From Bradyrhizobium sp. URHD0069 (GTDB taxonomy: Bacteria > Pseudomonadota > Alphaproteobacteria > Rhizobiales > Xanthobacteraceae), in NCBI RefSeq assembly GCF_000701345.1, contig NZ_JNIJ01000024.1, forward strand, positions 35,639-99,638: DNA of 64,000 bases, written 5' to 3'. Positions 31,253-40,390 of the stretch are shown here, piece by piece. Made by a program: the position numbers and the translations under genes. The number at the start of each line of letters is the position of its first letter. Position 1 is the first letter of the stretch. Below the pieces are notes generated by a model. That model was given only the letters and a program-made list of their open reading frames with translations. It had not been told where the DNA came from and did not search any database.

Positions 31253-32350
31253 ATGAGCCTTCCCAATGAAGACGCCGCGGTTCTCTCGGCGCGATGGACC
31301 GAAGGCGTCTTGCTGAAGCGCGACGTATTTTCCACCGTCGAGCGTGGCCGCTTTCACAGCGACAACGGCGAAGTCGATGCGGTGTTGCGCCGGCTGGATC
31401 AGGTGCCCTGGTGGTCGTATATCCCGGCCCGCCATCTGTTCGCCCGCGAACGGCGCGCGCTGGCGCTGGCGCGCGACCTCGATGTCGGGCCAGAGCTATT
31501 GTGGGCCGGCCGGCAGGCGTTGGTGCGCGGATTTATCGACGGGGTGGCGCTGCATCTGGCAAAACCCTTTGGCGATGTCGCCTATTTCCATTCCGCAAAG
31601 CTTGCGTTACGCAAGCTGCATCGCGCCGGCATCTGCCACAACGATCTTGCCAAGGAGCAGAACTGGCTGCGCGGCAACGACGGCCGCGCCTACGTCACGG
31701 ATTTTCAACTCGCCGCCTGCTTCAAAACGCGCGGCCGCCTGTTCCGCATCGCGGCGTACGAGGACCTCCGGCATCTGCTGAAGCACAAGCGCAGCTACGC
31801 CCCGGATGCGTTGACGCCAAAGGAACGCAAGATTCTCGCGCGCAAATCGCTGGTTGCCAGCGTCTGGCTCGTTACCGGCAAGAAGGTCTACCAAGCCATT
31901 ACCCGCGGCCTTTTCAATTTTACCGATCGGGAAGGCGGCGGCCGGCGGCTGGTCAATGACGCGCCGGTACTGACAGAGCTGATCCGGAAAAATCCTGCCG
32001 TCCGCGATACCGCGATCGTCGCGTTCGCCGACCGGCGCAGCGGCGTCGGGCTCTACGCCTTTGTGGAGGCCGACCTGACCGCGCTCGAAGCGCAACTGCG
32101 CAACGAACTTGTGGCAGCGAAGGGTCCGAAACCGCCGGAGCATATCCAGGTCGTGCAGGCCTTGCCGCGCGACAGCGCCGGAAAACCCCGCACCGAGATC
32201 CTGCAGCTTGTCGCGATGAACCAGCTCGATCTGATCGAGCCGTTGATGGCGAGCGAGACCGACCGCGCGTTCATGAAGAGCATTCTAGAATCGCGGAAGA
32301 ATTTGCGGGACCGGTTTAACTTTGAGGCGGCCGATTTGAACTCGCAATAA
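31253..32350 (+). CDS. Protein kinase-like protein fused to an AMP-binding C-terminal-like domain
   Basis: A 365-residue protein in two parts. Residues about 20-215 are a reduced kinase fold like lipopolysaccharide or RIO kinases: RERRALALA is a possible C-helix, CHNDLAKEQNWL supplies catalytic Asp131 and metal-binding Asn136 or Asn137, and VTDFQLA (Asp150) replaces DFG. No clear glycine loop is seen. Residues about 248-322 follow the pattern of the acyl-CoA synthetase C-terminal subdomain: AVRDTAIVAFADRRSG, LYAFVEADL, PEHIQVVQALPRDSAGKPR with Lys311 at the catalytic-lysine position. The N-terminal synthetase domain is absent. Substrate unknown. Confidence 0.72.
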   Translation: MSLPNEDAAVLSARWTEGVLLKRDVFSTVERGRFHSDNGEVDAVLRRLDQVPWWSYIPARHLFARERRALALARDLDVGPELLWAGRQALVRGFIDGVALHLAKPFGDVAYFHSAKLALRKLHRAGICHNDLAKEQNWLRGNDGRAYVTDFQLAACFKTRGRLFRIAAYEDLRHLLKHKRSYAPDALTPKERKILARKSLVASVWLVTGKKVYQAITRGLFNFTDREGGGRRLVNDAPVLTELIRKNPAVRDTAIVAFADRRSGVGLYAFVEADLTALEAQLRNELVAAKGPKPPEHIQVVQALPRDSAGKPRTEILQLVAMNQLDLIEPLMASETDRAFMKSILESRKNLRDRFNFEAADLNSQ

Positions 32351-32434
32351 GCGCCTCCGCGTCATTGCGAGGATCGCAGCGACGAAGCAATCCAGTCCTT
32401 TCGCGCGGCTCTGGATTTAGCCTCTAAACTGCCG

Positions 32435-33280
32435 CTACTTCGACGCCCGCCACAACGTCCACAACGTCCGCAACCTCGAGGCAACATGAGGCGCGAACGG
32501 ATCGTTGTCCGCCCGTGACATCCGCTTGAGATCGCGGGCGACCAGCGCCAGCGGCAGGAATATCGGCTTCAGCTCCGGTGGCGCGTTTGCCAAAAGCGCG
32601 AGCGCGGTTTTCAGATGGCTACGTGCTTCGCCGATCAGCTGATCCAATGCAGCGCGCAGGTTTGGGGTTTGCCTGCCCGCAAACACCTGTTCCATGCTGC
32701 TGCCGTGGCTTTCCAGCAATTGCTGCGGCACGAACAGTTGTCGCCTCGATGCGTCCAGCGGCAAGGCCGCCATCACCTGCGTCATGCCTTGCGCCAGTCC
32801 GGCATGGCGCGCGAGGTGTTCGATCTCATCGGACTGCCACCCGGCGATGGCGGCGCCGAGGGAGAACAGCGCCGACGAAGTATCGTTGATGTAGCCCTCC
32901 AGCGCCGCCATGGTCGGCATCGGATCGTTGTACAGATCGAACTGATGCTCATCGATCAGCCGCGACAGCCGCTCGACTGGCAGATGCCACGTGCCGATCG
33001 CCAGCTTCAGTTCGGCCGCAACCGGATTGCCTTCGACACCGCCATGGCCGGCGCCCGCGAGCATATCGGTCCACCATTGCAGGCGTACTTCGCCCGGCAG
33101 CGGCTGGCTCACCTGTTCGCGCACGCGGGAAATTTCCACATTGAACGCGTAAACCGCCAACAGCGCGCGACGCTGCTCAGGACGCGCGAACAGCGTGGAT
33201 GCGTAGCGGGCAAAATCGTGCGTCCGCACCAAGTCAGCGCAGAAGTCGGCGGACGCCTTGTCTCCGCCCGCGCCGCTCAT
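32435..33280 (-). CDS. Squalene/phytoene synthase-like protein, NDUFAF6 type
   Basis: A 281-residue all-helical trans-isoprenyl synthase fold (CADLVRTHDFARYASTLF, LLAVYAFNVEISRVREQV, EVRLQWWTDML). Both catalytic aspartate motifs are gone: the usual DDxxD helix reads NVEISRVREQV, and the second motif region reads GLAQGMTQVMAALPLDASRR. That is the state of NDUFAF6, a mitochondrial complex I assembly factor, rather than carotenoid or hopanoid enzymes. The start overlaps the Mth938-like gene by 4 nt (ATGA), so the two are translationally coupled. Confidence 0.8.
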   Translation of the reverse strand: MSGAGGDKASADFCADLVRTHDFARYASTLFARPEQRRALLAVYAFNVEISRVREQVSQPLPGEVRLQWWTDMLAGAGHGGVEGNPVAAELKLAIGTWHLPVERLSRLIDEHQFDLYNDPMPTMAALEGYINDTSSALFSLGAAIAGWQSDEIEHLARHAGLAQGMTQVMAALPLDASRRQLFVPQQLLESHGSSMEQVFAGRQTPNLRAALDQLIGEARSHLKTALALLANAPPELKPIFLPLALVARDLKRMSRADNDPFAPHVASRLRTLWTLWRASK

Positions 33281-33660
33281 GGCACCGCGATCAAGGCCGC
33301 CGCCACTCGCCGCCGCTCGCCGATCATGATGTTGTAGGTGCGGATCGCGGGACCGGTCTGCATCGAGTCCAGCACCACCTTCACCGCGCGCAGTGCATTG
33401 CGAAGCTCCGGCGGAGGCAACCAGACGTCCGTGCCGGTACCGACAATCAGCGTATCGATCCCATCGGCGGCGGCGAACACCCGCGCCAGCGAGGCCTTGT
33501 CGATTTCTTCAGGTCGGGTGACCGGCCAGGCCCAGATCGCATCCGGCAGGCACAGCAGAGAGCCGCGATGCGACATCTCGGCGAAGGCGAAGCCGCCATT
33601 GCCGTAGGCCTCGATCGGCGCCGATCTCGGAAGATGCGGAGCGTCCGAGCGGTCCGCCAT
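33277..33660 (-). CDS. Mth938/DUF498 domain protein, NDUFAF3 homologue
   Basis: A 127-residue single-domain protein. It has IEAYGNGGFAFAEMSHRGSL, IDTLIVGTGTDVWLPP and SMQTGPAIRTYNIMIGERR, the Mth938 fold shared with mitochondrial NDUFAF3. NDUFAF3 works with NDUFAF4 in early complex I assembly. ATG 33660 follows the secF stop by two nt. The next gene is the NDUFAF6-like one. A membrane-complex assembly role beside SecDF is plausible, but no nuo gene lies in the window. Confidence 0.85.
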   Translation of the reverse strand: MADRSDAPHLPRSAPIEAYGNGGFAFAEMSHRGSLLCLPDAIWAWPVTRPEEIDKASLARVFAAADGIDTLIVGTGTDVWLPPPELRNALRAVKVVLDSMQTGPAIRTYNIMIGERRRVAAALIAVP

Positions 33661-33662
33661 TG

Positions 33663-34664
33663 TCACTTCTTCGAAGGCTTGTCCGGCGCGTCGCGGTGCT
33701 CACCGACGCCGAGATAGATCAGGATCGGCGCCGCGATGAAGATCGAGGTGTAGGTGCCGACCAGCACGACGCCGAACATCATCACGGCGGTGAAGCTGTG
33801 GATGGCATGGCCGCCGAACAATAGCAGCGCCAGCAGCGCCAGCGTCACCGTGACGTGGGTGATGATCGATCGCGACAGCGTCGAGTTGATGGACTCGTTC
33901 AGCAGCTGCGGCATCGGCATTTTCTTGTAGCGCCGCAGCATTTCGCGAATCCGGTCATAGATCACGACGGTGTCGTTCAGGGAGTAGCCGAGAATCGTCA
34001 AAAGCGCCGCGATACTGGTGAGATCGAAATCGACCTGGCTGATCGACATGAAGCCGATGGTCAGCACGATATCGTGGACGTTGGCGATCATGGCGCCGAG
34101 CGCGAACTGCCATTCGAACCGGAACCAGAGGTAGATCAGGATGGCGAAAATCGCGAGCATCAGCCCCAGCATGCCGTAAGCCAACAACTCGCCGGAGACG
34201 CGCGGCCCCACCACTTCCACGCGGCGGTATTCGACGGCATCGCCTAGCGCGCTGCGAACCTTCTGCACGGCCGCCTGTTGCGCGGCGTCGCCACCAGGCT
34301 GTTCGGCAACCCGGATCAGCACGTCGGCCGGCCCGCCGAACTGCTGCAGTTGCACGTCGCCGAGCCCGAGACCGCTCAGCGTTGCCCGCATCTGGGCGAT
34401 ATCGGCCGGGCCCGATTTGGACTGCACTTCCAGCAGCGTGCCGCCCTTGAAGTCGATACCGAAATTCAAGCCATGGGTGAAGAACAGGACAATCGCGACG
34501 ATCGAGAGCGCCGCCGAGATCGGAAAGCTGATGCGGCGGAAGCGGGTGAAATCGAAATGCGTAACGTCGGGCACGATTCGCAGCGCCGGCAGCAGGCCGA
34601 GACAGCTGACGACCGTCAGCACCGCAATGAGAATGCCAAGCGCGATGAGAACGAATTGGGTCAC
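33663..34664 (-). CDS. secF: Protein translocase subunit SecF
   Basis: A 333-residue inner membrane protein that, with SecD and YajC, uses the proton gradient to aid Sec export. GTG 34664 is chosen: GGAG lies upstream and it is 16 nt after the secD stop. Marks are ISFPISAALSIVAIVLFF, GIDFKGGTLLEV, and the family block LTILGYSLNDTVVIYDRIRE with ESINSTLSRSIITH. An extra hydrophobic N-terminal segment (FVLIALGILIAVLTVVSCLG) precedes the usual first span. Confidence 0.93.
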   Translation of the reverse strand: MTQFVLIALGILIAVLTVVSCLGLLPALRIVPDVTHFDFTRFRRISFPISAALSIVAIVLFFTHGLNFGIDFKGGTLLEVQSKSGPADIAQMRATLSGLGLGDVQLQQFGGPADVLIRVAEQPGGDAAQQAAVQKVRSALGDAVEYRRVEVVGPRVSGELLAYGMLGLMLAIFAILIYLWFRFEWQFALGAMIANVHDIVLTIGFMSISQVDFDLTSIAALLTILGYSLNDTVVIYDRIREMLRRYKKMPMPQLLNESINSTLSRSIITHVTVTLALLALLLFGGHAIHSFTAVMMFGVVLVGTYTSIFIAAPILIYLGVGEHRDAPDKPSKK

Positions 34665-34680
34665 TGCCGGCTCCGCGTTC

Positions 34681-36282
34681 TCAAATCGGCACGGTCTTCG
34701 GCCGCTTCCACCGCACCCAGCCCGCGACAATCAGGCTGGTAAGCGTAAAGGCGGTGAACACCGTGGTGATGATGCCGATGCCGAGCGTCACGGCAAAGCC
34801 GCGCACCGGGCCGGTGCCGATATAGAACAACACGGCGGCGGCAATGAAGGTGGTGATGTTGGAATCCAGAATCGTCGAGAGCGCCCGGCGGAACCCGGCA
34901 TCGATCGCCGAGATCGCGTTGCGCCCGCCGCGTAATTCCTCGCGGATACGCTCGTAGATCAGCACGTTGGAATCGACCGCTATGCCAACGGTGAGCACGA
35001 TGCCGGCGATGCCGGGCAGCGTCAGCGTAGCGTTGAGCAGCGACAGTATGCCGAAGATCATCGCGACGTTGATGGCGACCGCGATGTTGGCGAACACCCC
35101 GAACAGCCGGTAGGTCAGCAGCATGAACACAATCACCATGATCGAGCCGACATAGGCGGCGAGCTCGCCCTTCTCGATCGAATCCTGGCCGAGGCCGGGG
35201 CCGACAGTGCGCTCCTCGATCACCGTGAGCGGCGCCGGCAGCGCGCCGGCGCGCAGCAGGATCGCCAGATCGTTGGCGGCCTGGACCGTGAAACTGCCGG
35301 AAATCTGGCCCGAGCCGCCGGTGATCGGCTCGCGGATCACGGGGGCGGAAATCACCTCATTGTCGAGCACGATCGCAAAGGGTTGCCCGACATTCTCCAA
35401 GGTCGCCTGCGCGAATTTTCGCGAGCCGGACGTATTGAAGCGGAAGCTGACGATCGGCTCGCCGGTACGCTGGTCGAAACCCGGCTGGGCGTCGGTGAGG
35501 TCGCCGCCGGAGACCAGAACCTGCTTCTTGATCACATAAGGGGTCTTCGGCGAAGTCGAACTCATCAGTACTTCGGAGTCCGGCGGCACCCGGCCCTGCT
35601 GCGCCTGATCCGGCGGCACGGTCGTATCGACCATGCGGAATTCCATCTTGGCGGTTCTGCCCAACAGTTCCTTCAACCGCGTTGGATCCTGCAGACCCGG
35701 CACTTGCACCAGGATGCGGTCTCGGCCTTGCCGCTGGATCACCGGCTCGACCGTGCCCAACTGGTTGACGCGGCGCTCGACGATCTGGATCGACTGCTCG
35801 ATGGTCTGGCGGATCCGATCGGTGATCGCGGCCTGCGGAACGGTGAGGCGGATCAGCCCGCCGCCGGCATCGGAAACTTCGAGGTTGCGCTGGCCGCTGG
35901 AGCCAAGCAGACCGCCGAGCGGCTGCGAGAGTTCGCGCAGTTTTGTCAACGCAGCCGGTGCATCGGTATCCTTGGTGATGCGCACCTCGACGGCCTCGTT
36001 GCGCGCGACAAGACCGGTGTAGCCGATCTTGGCGTCGCGCAGCGTACGGCGGACGTCATCGCGGATCTGATCGAGCTTCTCTTTCTTGATATAGTTGGAA
36101 TCGACCTCGAGCAGCAGATAGGAGCCGCCCTGCAGATCGAGGCCGAGCACGAGGCGGCGCTGCGCCCAGGCGGGCCAGCTCTTGACCTGCTCCTCGGGGA
36201 AGAAATTGGGAACGGCGCAAAGGCACACCACCAGCGCCGTGAGGATGATCGCCAGCGCCTTCCACCGCGTGAAATACAACAT
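34681..36282 (-). CDS. secD: Protein translocase subunit SecD
   Basis: A 533-residue partner of SecF. The first span is at residues 6-25. The large periplasmic P1 head follows (RLVLGLDLQGGSYLLLEVD, VERRVNQLGTVEPVIQRQG). Five more spans come near the C-terminus with TVGIAVDSNVLIYERIREEL, which holds the conserved Asp for proton coupling, and FIGTGPVRGFAVTLGIGI-like sequence. It lies between yajC and secF, as in most alphaproteobacteria. Confidence 0.96.
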   Translation of the reverse strand: MLYFTRWKALAIILTALVVCLCAVPNFFPEEQVKSWPAWAQRRLVLGLDLQGGSYLLLEVDSNYIKKEKLDQIRDDVRRTLRDAKIGYTGLVARNEAVEVRITKDTDAPAALTKLRELSQPLGGLLGSSGQRNLEVSDAGGGLIRLTVPQAAITDRIRQTIEQSIQIVERRVNQLGTVEPVIQRQGRDRILVQVPGLQDPTRLKELLGRTAKMEFRMVDTTVPPDQAQQGRVPPDSEVLMSSTSPKTPYVIKKQVLVSGGDLTDAQPGFDQRTGEPIVSFRFNTSGSRKFAQATLENVGQPFAIVLDNEVISAPVIREPITGGSGQISGSFTVQAANDLAILLRAGALPAPLTVIEERTVGPGLGQDSIEKGELAAYVGSIMVIVFMLLTYRLFGVFANIAVAINVAMIFGILSLLNATLTLPGIAGIVLTVGIAVDSNVLIYERIREELRGGRNAISAIDAGFRRALSTILDSNITTFIAAAVLFYIGTGPVRGFAVTLGIGIITTVFTAFTLTSLIVAGWVRWKRPKTVPI

Positions 36283-36326
36283 CGAGTTGACCCGTCAGAT
36301 CTGGGGAATGCGGCGCTTTGGAAAAG

Positions 36327-36692
36327 CTAGCTCGCGGACGTCTCGTCCTTGGCGGGCTCAGCCTTTTCCTTCGCCGGTTCGCCCTTGGCGCGCACGCCCG
36401 AAATCATCTGCCGCATTTGCCGCACGCGGACCCCGTCGGAGATTTCGAATTCGATCTGGTCGTCGTCGACCACCTTGGTCACTTTGCCGACCAGCCCACC
36501 CGAAGTTACCACGGTATCGCCACGGCGGATGTTCTTCACGAGTTCGGCGTGATCCCTCACCTTCTTCTGCTGCGGCCGCAGAATCAGGAAATACATGATC
36601 ACGAAGATCAGCGCGAACGGCAGTAGCGACATCAACATGCTGTTGGTGTCGCCGCCGGCCGCGGCCTGAGCAAACGCAGGGGTAATCAGCAT
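36327..36692 (-). CDS. yajC: Preprotein translocase subunit YajC
   Basis: A 121-residue membrane protein. ATG 36692 (MLITPAFAQAA) gives the normal N-terminus; a much longer open frame upstream runs into the divergent gene and is not used. The single span is SLLPFALIFVIMYFLILRP, followed by QQKKVRDHAELVKNIRRGD and the SH3-like TVVTSGGLVGKVTKV. The tail is rich in Lys, Glu and Pro. It precedes secD by about 44 nt. Confidence 0.95.
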   Translation of the reverse strand: MLITPAFAQAAAGGDTNSMLMSLLPFALIFVIMYFLILRPQQKKVRDHAELVKNIRRGDTVVTSGGLVGKVTKVVDDDQIEFEISDGVRVRQMRQMISGVRAKGEPAKEKAEPAKDETSAS

Positions 36693-36873
36693 TTCCGAGA
36701 ATCCTTGTGAAACGGGAATGAACCGGCGACGCGATGGCGTCAGGCCGGTTCGGGCAAATTCGCGCGGACTATAGCGGCCGCGGTCCCAATTGCAACGCTG
36801 CCAGACCCCTGATTTGCACCGCTTGCGGCTCCACGCGAGGCCCGATATGGCTGCACGGTCAGGAACCCCAGAG

Positions 36874-37845
36874 ATGTCGAAAAAGTCCCGGAAAGCAGCA
36901 CCGCGTGCCGCCTCCAAGGCTGCCGCGCCGAAATCGAAGATGACCGCGACAAAACGTCCGCCGGCACCTTCCGAACATGGCACAACGGAAAGAATCGCCC
37001 GCGCGTTGGAGGCCATTGCCTCGCACCTGTCCGCTGCGTCGCCGACGGCCAATGCCGGCGACTTGTTTGGCAGTGCCGACGCTTTCGTCTGGCACCCGGA
37101 TGGCCGGCTCGCGCCGGTGCCGCGCGTCAGCCGCGTCGATCTCGGCCTGCTGAGGGGCATCGACCGGATGCGCGATATCCTGATCGAGAATACCGAACGC
37201 TTCGCCGATGGTTTGCCTGCCAACAATGCGCTGCTGTGGGGTGCGCGCGGCATGGGAAAATCGTCGCTGGTAAAGGCCACGCATGCCAGCATCAACGTCA
37301 ACCGCAAGCCGGCGGACCGCTTGAAGCTGATCGAGATTCACCGCGAAGATATCGAGAGCTTGCCGGCGCTAATGGACCTGTTGCGCCCTTCGGAGTTCCG
37401 CTTCATCGTGTTCTGCGACGATTTGTCGTTTGACGGCAACGACGCCTCCTACAAGTCGCTGAAGGCGGTGCTGGAGGGTGGCATCGAGGGCCGTCCCGAC
37501 AATGTGATTTTGTACGCCACCTCCAACCGCCGCCATCTCCTGGCGCGCGAGATGATCGAGAACGAGCGCTCGACGGCGATCAATCCCGGCGAGGCGGTCG
37601 AAGAAAAAGTGTCGCTTTCGGACCGCTTCGGATTGTGGCTCGGCTTTCACCGCTGCAGCCAGGACGAGTACCTCGCAATGGTGGTGGGTTATTGCGGCCA
37701 TTACGGCATCAAGCTCGCGGCGGACCAGCTCGAGCGGGAGGCGCTGGAATGGTCGACCACACGCGGCTCGCGTTCGGGCCGCGTCGCCTGGCAGTTCACG
37801 CAGGAATTGGCGGGCCGGCTGGGGGTGAGGCTGGCGGGGAAGTAG
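36874..37845 (+). CDS. DUF815-family AAA ATPase
   Basis: A 323-residue ATPase. Residues 1-35 are basic and Ala/Lys-rich. The AAA core has LLWGARGMGKSSLVKA (Walker A), FRFIVFCDDLSFDGND (Walker B), VILYATSNRRHL (sensor 1) and GEAVEEKVSLSDRFGLWLGF. DUF815 proteins are widespread, with unproven cellular roles. ATG 36874 gives MSKKSRKAA; other ATGs at 36790 and 36847 remain possible. It is divergent from yajC. Confidence 0.88.
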   Translation: MSKKSRKAAPRAASKAAAPKSKMTATKRPPAPSEHGTTERIARALEAIASHLSAASPTANAGDLFGSADAFVWHPDGRLAPVPRVSRVDLGLLRGIDRMRDILIENTERFADGLPANNALLWGARGMGKSSLVKATHASINVNRKPADRLKLIEIHREDIESLPALMDLLRPSEFRFIVFCDDLSFDGNDASYKSLKAVLEGGIEGRPDNVILYATSNRRHLLAREMIENERSTAINPGEAVEEKVSLSDRFGLWLGFHRCSQDEYLAMVVGYCGHYGIKLAADQLEREALEWSTTRGSRSGRVAWQFTQELAGRLGVRLAGK

Positions 37846-37930
37846 TTGCGGGAGCTCAGCGTCACCCGGACGCTGCGCGGCGCGGTGTGCTGTCGAGGCG
37901 GGGCCCACACGTCACAACTCGCGGCTATAG

Positions 37931-37979
37931 GTCCCGGCTCCGCGGAGCAGCGTGAAGAACGCTGCACCGCGTCCGGGAC
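37931..37979. repeat. Intergenic palindromic repeat (GTCCCGG/CCGGGAC type)
   Basis: GTCCCGG...CCGGGAC are outer arms and GCAGCGT...ACGCTGC inner arms around a short GAAGA loop, giving an almost continuous hairpin. It lies between the convergent DUF815 and LytM genes and could also stop transcription. The type resembles dispersed Bradyrhizobium repeats. Confidence 0.65.
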
Positions 37980-37987
37980 ACGCAGGC

Positions 37988-39322
37988 TCACGCCCCGTTG
38001 AGGAATTGAAGCGGGTCAACCGGCGAAGACCCCTTGCGGATCTCGAAGTGGAGCTGCGGCGACCCCACCTCACCCGATTGACCCGATTTGGCAATGATCT
38101 GGCCGCGCTTGATCGTGTCGCCGCGCTTCACCAAGAGTTCACTCGCATGGGCATATGCGGTGACGTAACCGTTGGAGTGCCGAACCAGAACCAAATTGCC
38201 ATAGCCCTTGAGCTCATTTCCGGAATAGGCGACGACGCCATCCTCGGCCGCCTTCACCGGGGTGCCTTCCGGCACCGCCAGATTGATGCCGTCATTGGCC
38301 TTGCCATTAGTCTTGGCGCCGTAGCTGGTGATCACCTTGCCGCGCACCGGCCAGCGGAACGTCGGCAGCGCGCCGGTTGCTTCATTGGCCTTGGCCGGCG
38401 TTTCAACTGAAGCGTCTTCCACCTTCGTTGTCGCCTGTGCCAGGTGCGCACTTTGCGGAGGACCGCTCGTGACGGCGGCCATTTTGGTCGCGGGCGGCGC
38501 TGACGCGGCAGCGGGCTGAGCGGCAGCAACAGGTGCCGGTGCTGCGGCCGGCGCAACCGCCGCCGTCTTCGCACCTGGCACCGTGAGCTTCATGCCGAGC
38601 TTGAGCTTCGCCGACGGATCGAGCCTGTTGGCCTTGGCAAGCTCTGCGACCGGCACATGATTGCGGCGCGAGATGCTGAGCAGCGTCTCGCCGGGATTGA
38701 CGACGTGAACGGCTGGCGCTGTGCTCGTGGCAGCAGCGGCTTTACCCGCCGGCGCCGCCGGGGTGGCAACAGCGGCGGTCTGACGCGGAATGATCAGCTG
38801 CTGGCCCGGCGATAAGGTGCGCGGCCCTTTATAGCCATTGGCCTGCAGGATCGCGGCGGCCGATACGTTGTAGCGGCGCGATAGTGTTTCGAGCGTATCG
38901 CTGGTGCCGACGATGATCGTTGTGCCGCCCTGTGCCGGTCCGCGGGTCGCCGCGACCGAACGCGGCGGGACTGTGCCGGTGCTCTCAAGCGGGTGCGCTG
39001 GCGGAGCATAGGAACTTACCCCGCGTCCGGCTCCGGAAACGCCGCCACTCGCCGCCGGATGGGATTGCGGCGCCGAAACGGCCGGCGGCGGCAGGGCCGA
39101 AGACTGCGGACGGGAATATTGCGGAAGCTCGCGACGCTCGACCGCGGGGGCTGGCACCGAGCCCGTGGCTTCCGGTTGCGAGGCAAAGGGGTTGGAAAAG
39201 GGATCCTGCGAGAGGCGCGTCGACATGTCGGCGCTGCATCCCGCAAAACCGATCGACATCAGCGCCAGCGCCGCGACCTGCGGCACGCGGCGCGAGCAAA
39301 GCAACTCGACGACACGGGACAT
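37988..39322 (-). CDS. LysM-LysM-LytM (M23) protein, NlpD-like
   Basis: A 444-residue envelope protein. An N-terminal hydrophobic segment ends ALMSIGFAGCS, with a lipobox-like Cys. Two LysM domains follow (TIIVGTSDTLETLSRRYNV; VHVVNPGETLLSISRRNHV) separated by Ala/Pro linkers. The C-terminal LytM domain has VISYGAKTNGKANDGINLAV, AYAHASELLVKRGD and LHFEIRKGSSPVDP. The usual HxGxD metal site reads NDGIN, as in NlpD, so it is probably an amidase activator rather than a peptidase. With pcm and surE it repeats the enterobacterial surE-pcm-nlpD set. Confidence 0.88.
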   Translation of the reverse strand: MSRVVELLCSRRVPQVAALALMSIGFAGCSADMSTRLSQDPFSNPFASQPEATGSVPAPAVERRELPQYSRPQSSALPPPAVSAPQSHPAASGGVSGAGRGVSSYAPPAHPLESTGTVPPRSVAATRGPAQGGTTIIVGTSDTLETLSRRYNVSAAAILQANGYKGPRTLSPGQQLIIPRQTAAVATPAAPAGKAAAATSTAPAVHVVNPGETLLSISRRNHVPVAELAKANRLDPSAKLKLGMKLTVPGAKTAAVAPAAAPAPVAAAQPAAASAPPATKMAAVTSGPPQSAHLAQATTKVEDASVETPAKANEATGALPTFRWPVRGKVITSYGAKTNGKANDGINLAVPEGTPVKAAEDGVVAYSGNELKGYGNLVLVRHSNGYVTAYAHASELLVKRGDTIKRGQIIAKSGQSGEVGSPQLHFEIRKGSSPVDPLQFLNGA

Positions 39323-39430
39323 GGTTACTCACTCGTACGCAACAAAGTACTGTTTTGAGTAAACACCTCCTCCAGTAAACAACCGCTTAACCTCAGAATA
39401 AGAGGTTGGCGGGACAGCCAATCCGTCCTT

Positions 39431-40087
39431 TTACAGTTCGCGGGCGATGCCCGGCAGCGCCGGGACGAAACGTACGTCCACCAGCTCCTTGCGCTCAAAA
39501 CCGGCATCGGTCCTGATGATCCGAACCAAGGTCTGGGTGTCCTGCGGCGGTCCAACCGGGGCGATCAGGACGCCGCCGGGATCAAGCCGTTCCGTCAAGC
39601 CTTCAGGAATTCGCTCCATCGCCGCGGTGACGATGATGCGGTCAAAATTGCCGGCGCTGGCCGGGACGTCGAAGCCATCGCCAAGCAGCACCTCGACATT
39701 GTCGCAGCCGACCTTGCTCAGCCGCGCCCGGGCGCCGTCGGCCAGCGTCCGAAAACGCTCGAGGGTCAGCACCTGGCTGCACACCCGCGACAGGATCGCC
39801 GCCTGGTACCCCGAGCCGGTGCCGATCTCCAGCACGCGATGGTGCTTCTGCAGTTGCAACTGTTCGGTCATGTAAGCCACCACAAACGGCTGGCTGATGG
39901 TTTGCCCGCAGGCGATGCCGAGCGCGCTGTCGCGGTAGGCATCGGCCCGGTCGGCCGGCTCCACGAAAAGCTCGCGCGGAATCTCCTCCATGGCGCGCAG
40001 CACCGCCTGATCGCTGATCCCGCGTCGCCGCAGGGTGAGCTGAAACATCATCTTTTCCGGCGGGTACTGAGCAGTGGGCATGTCCAT
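39431..40087 (-). CDS. pcm: Protein-L-isoaspartate O-methyltransferase
   Basis: A 218-residue SAM enzyme that methylates L-isoaspartyl residues so damaged proteins can reset. It has [54 protein letters not shown] (SAM loop) and [20 protein letters not shown] 40087 and ATG 40081 are both possible; a TTG further upstream is less likely. It lies between the NlpD-like gene and surE. Confidence 0.93.
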   Translation of the reverse strand: MDMPTAQYPPEKMMFQLTLRRRGISDQAVLRAMEEIPRELFVEPADRADAYRDSALGIACGQTISQPFVVAYMTEQLQLQKHHRVLEIGTGSGYQAAILSRVCSQVLTLERFRTLADGARARLSKVGCDNVEVLLGDGFDVPASAGNFDRIIVTAAMERIPEGLTERLDPGGVLIAPVGPPQDTQTLVRIIRTDAGFERKELVDVRFVPALPGIAREL

Positions 40088-40390
40088 CTCGCAAGGAGGC
40101 GCCAACCTCGGATTCGGGGCAAGCTTCGGTTCGCGACACTAGCGCGCCTCGGCCGAACACGTCGCTGCAATCTATGCTTCCGGTTTAGGGAAAATTTCCC
40201 CTGAATTGGCGTTCCGGCCATGGAACCGGACCGGCTATGACGGCATTAAAGCGCCGGGCGAATCGATCCTGCTCATTAGCCGTGATATGGCGCACGAGGA
40301 GCCGTCAGCGTGCATATTGCTCACGTTTGCATTGCGCCCGATGGCGTTATTTGCGAACCTCGAATCTCGGGGACGGGCAAGGACTCAATC
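40088..40390. other. Intergenic region between pcm and the response regulator
   Basis: About 300 nt. It contains GGGAAAATTTCCC at 40188-40200, a 6-bp inverted repeat about 190 nt before the response-regulator start. An open frame runs through 40206-40394 but has no ribosome site and no family likeness. Confidence 0.45.

Noticed and set aside
36693..37307. Long N-terminal extension of yajC
   Set aside because: It runs antisense through the divergent ATPase gene; YajC starts at MLITPAFAQ at 36692.
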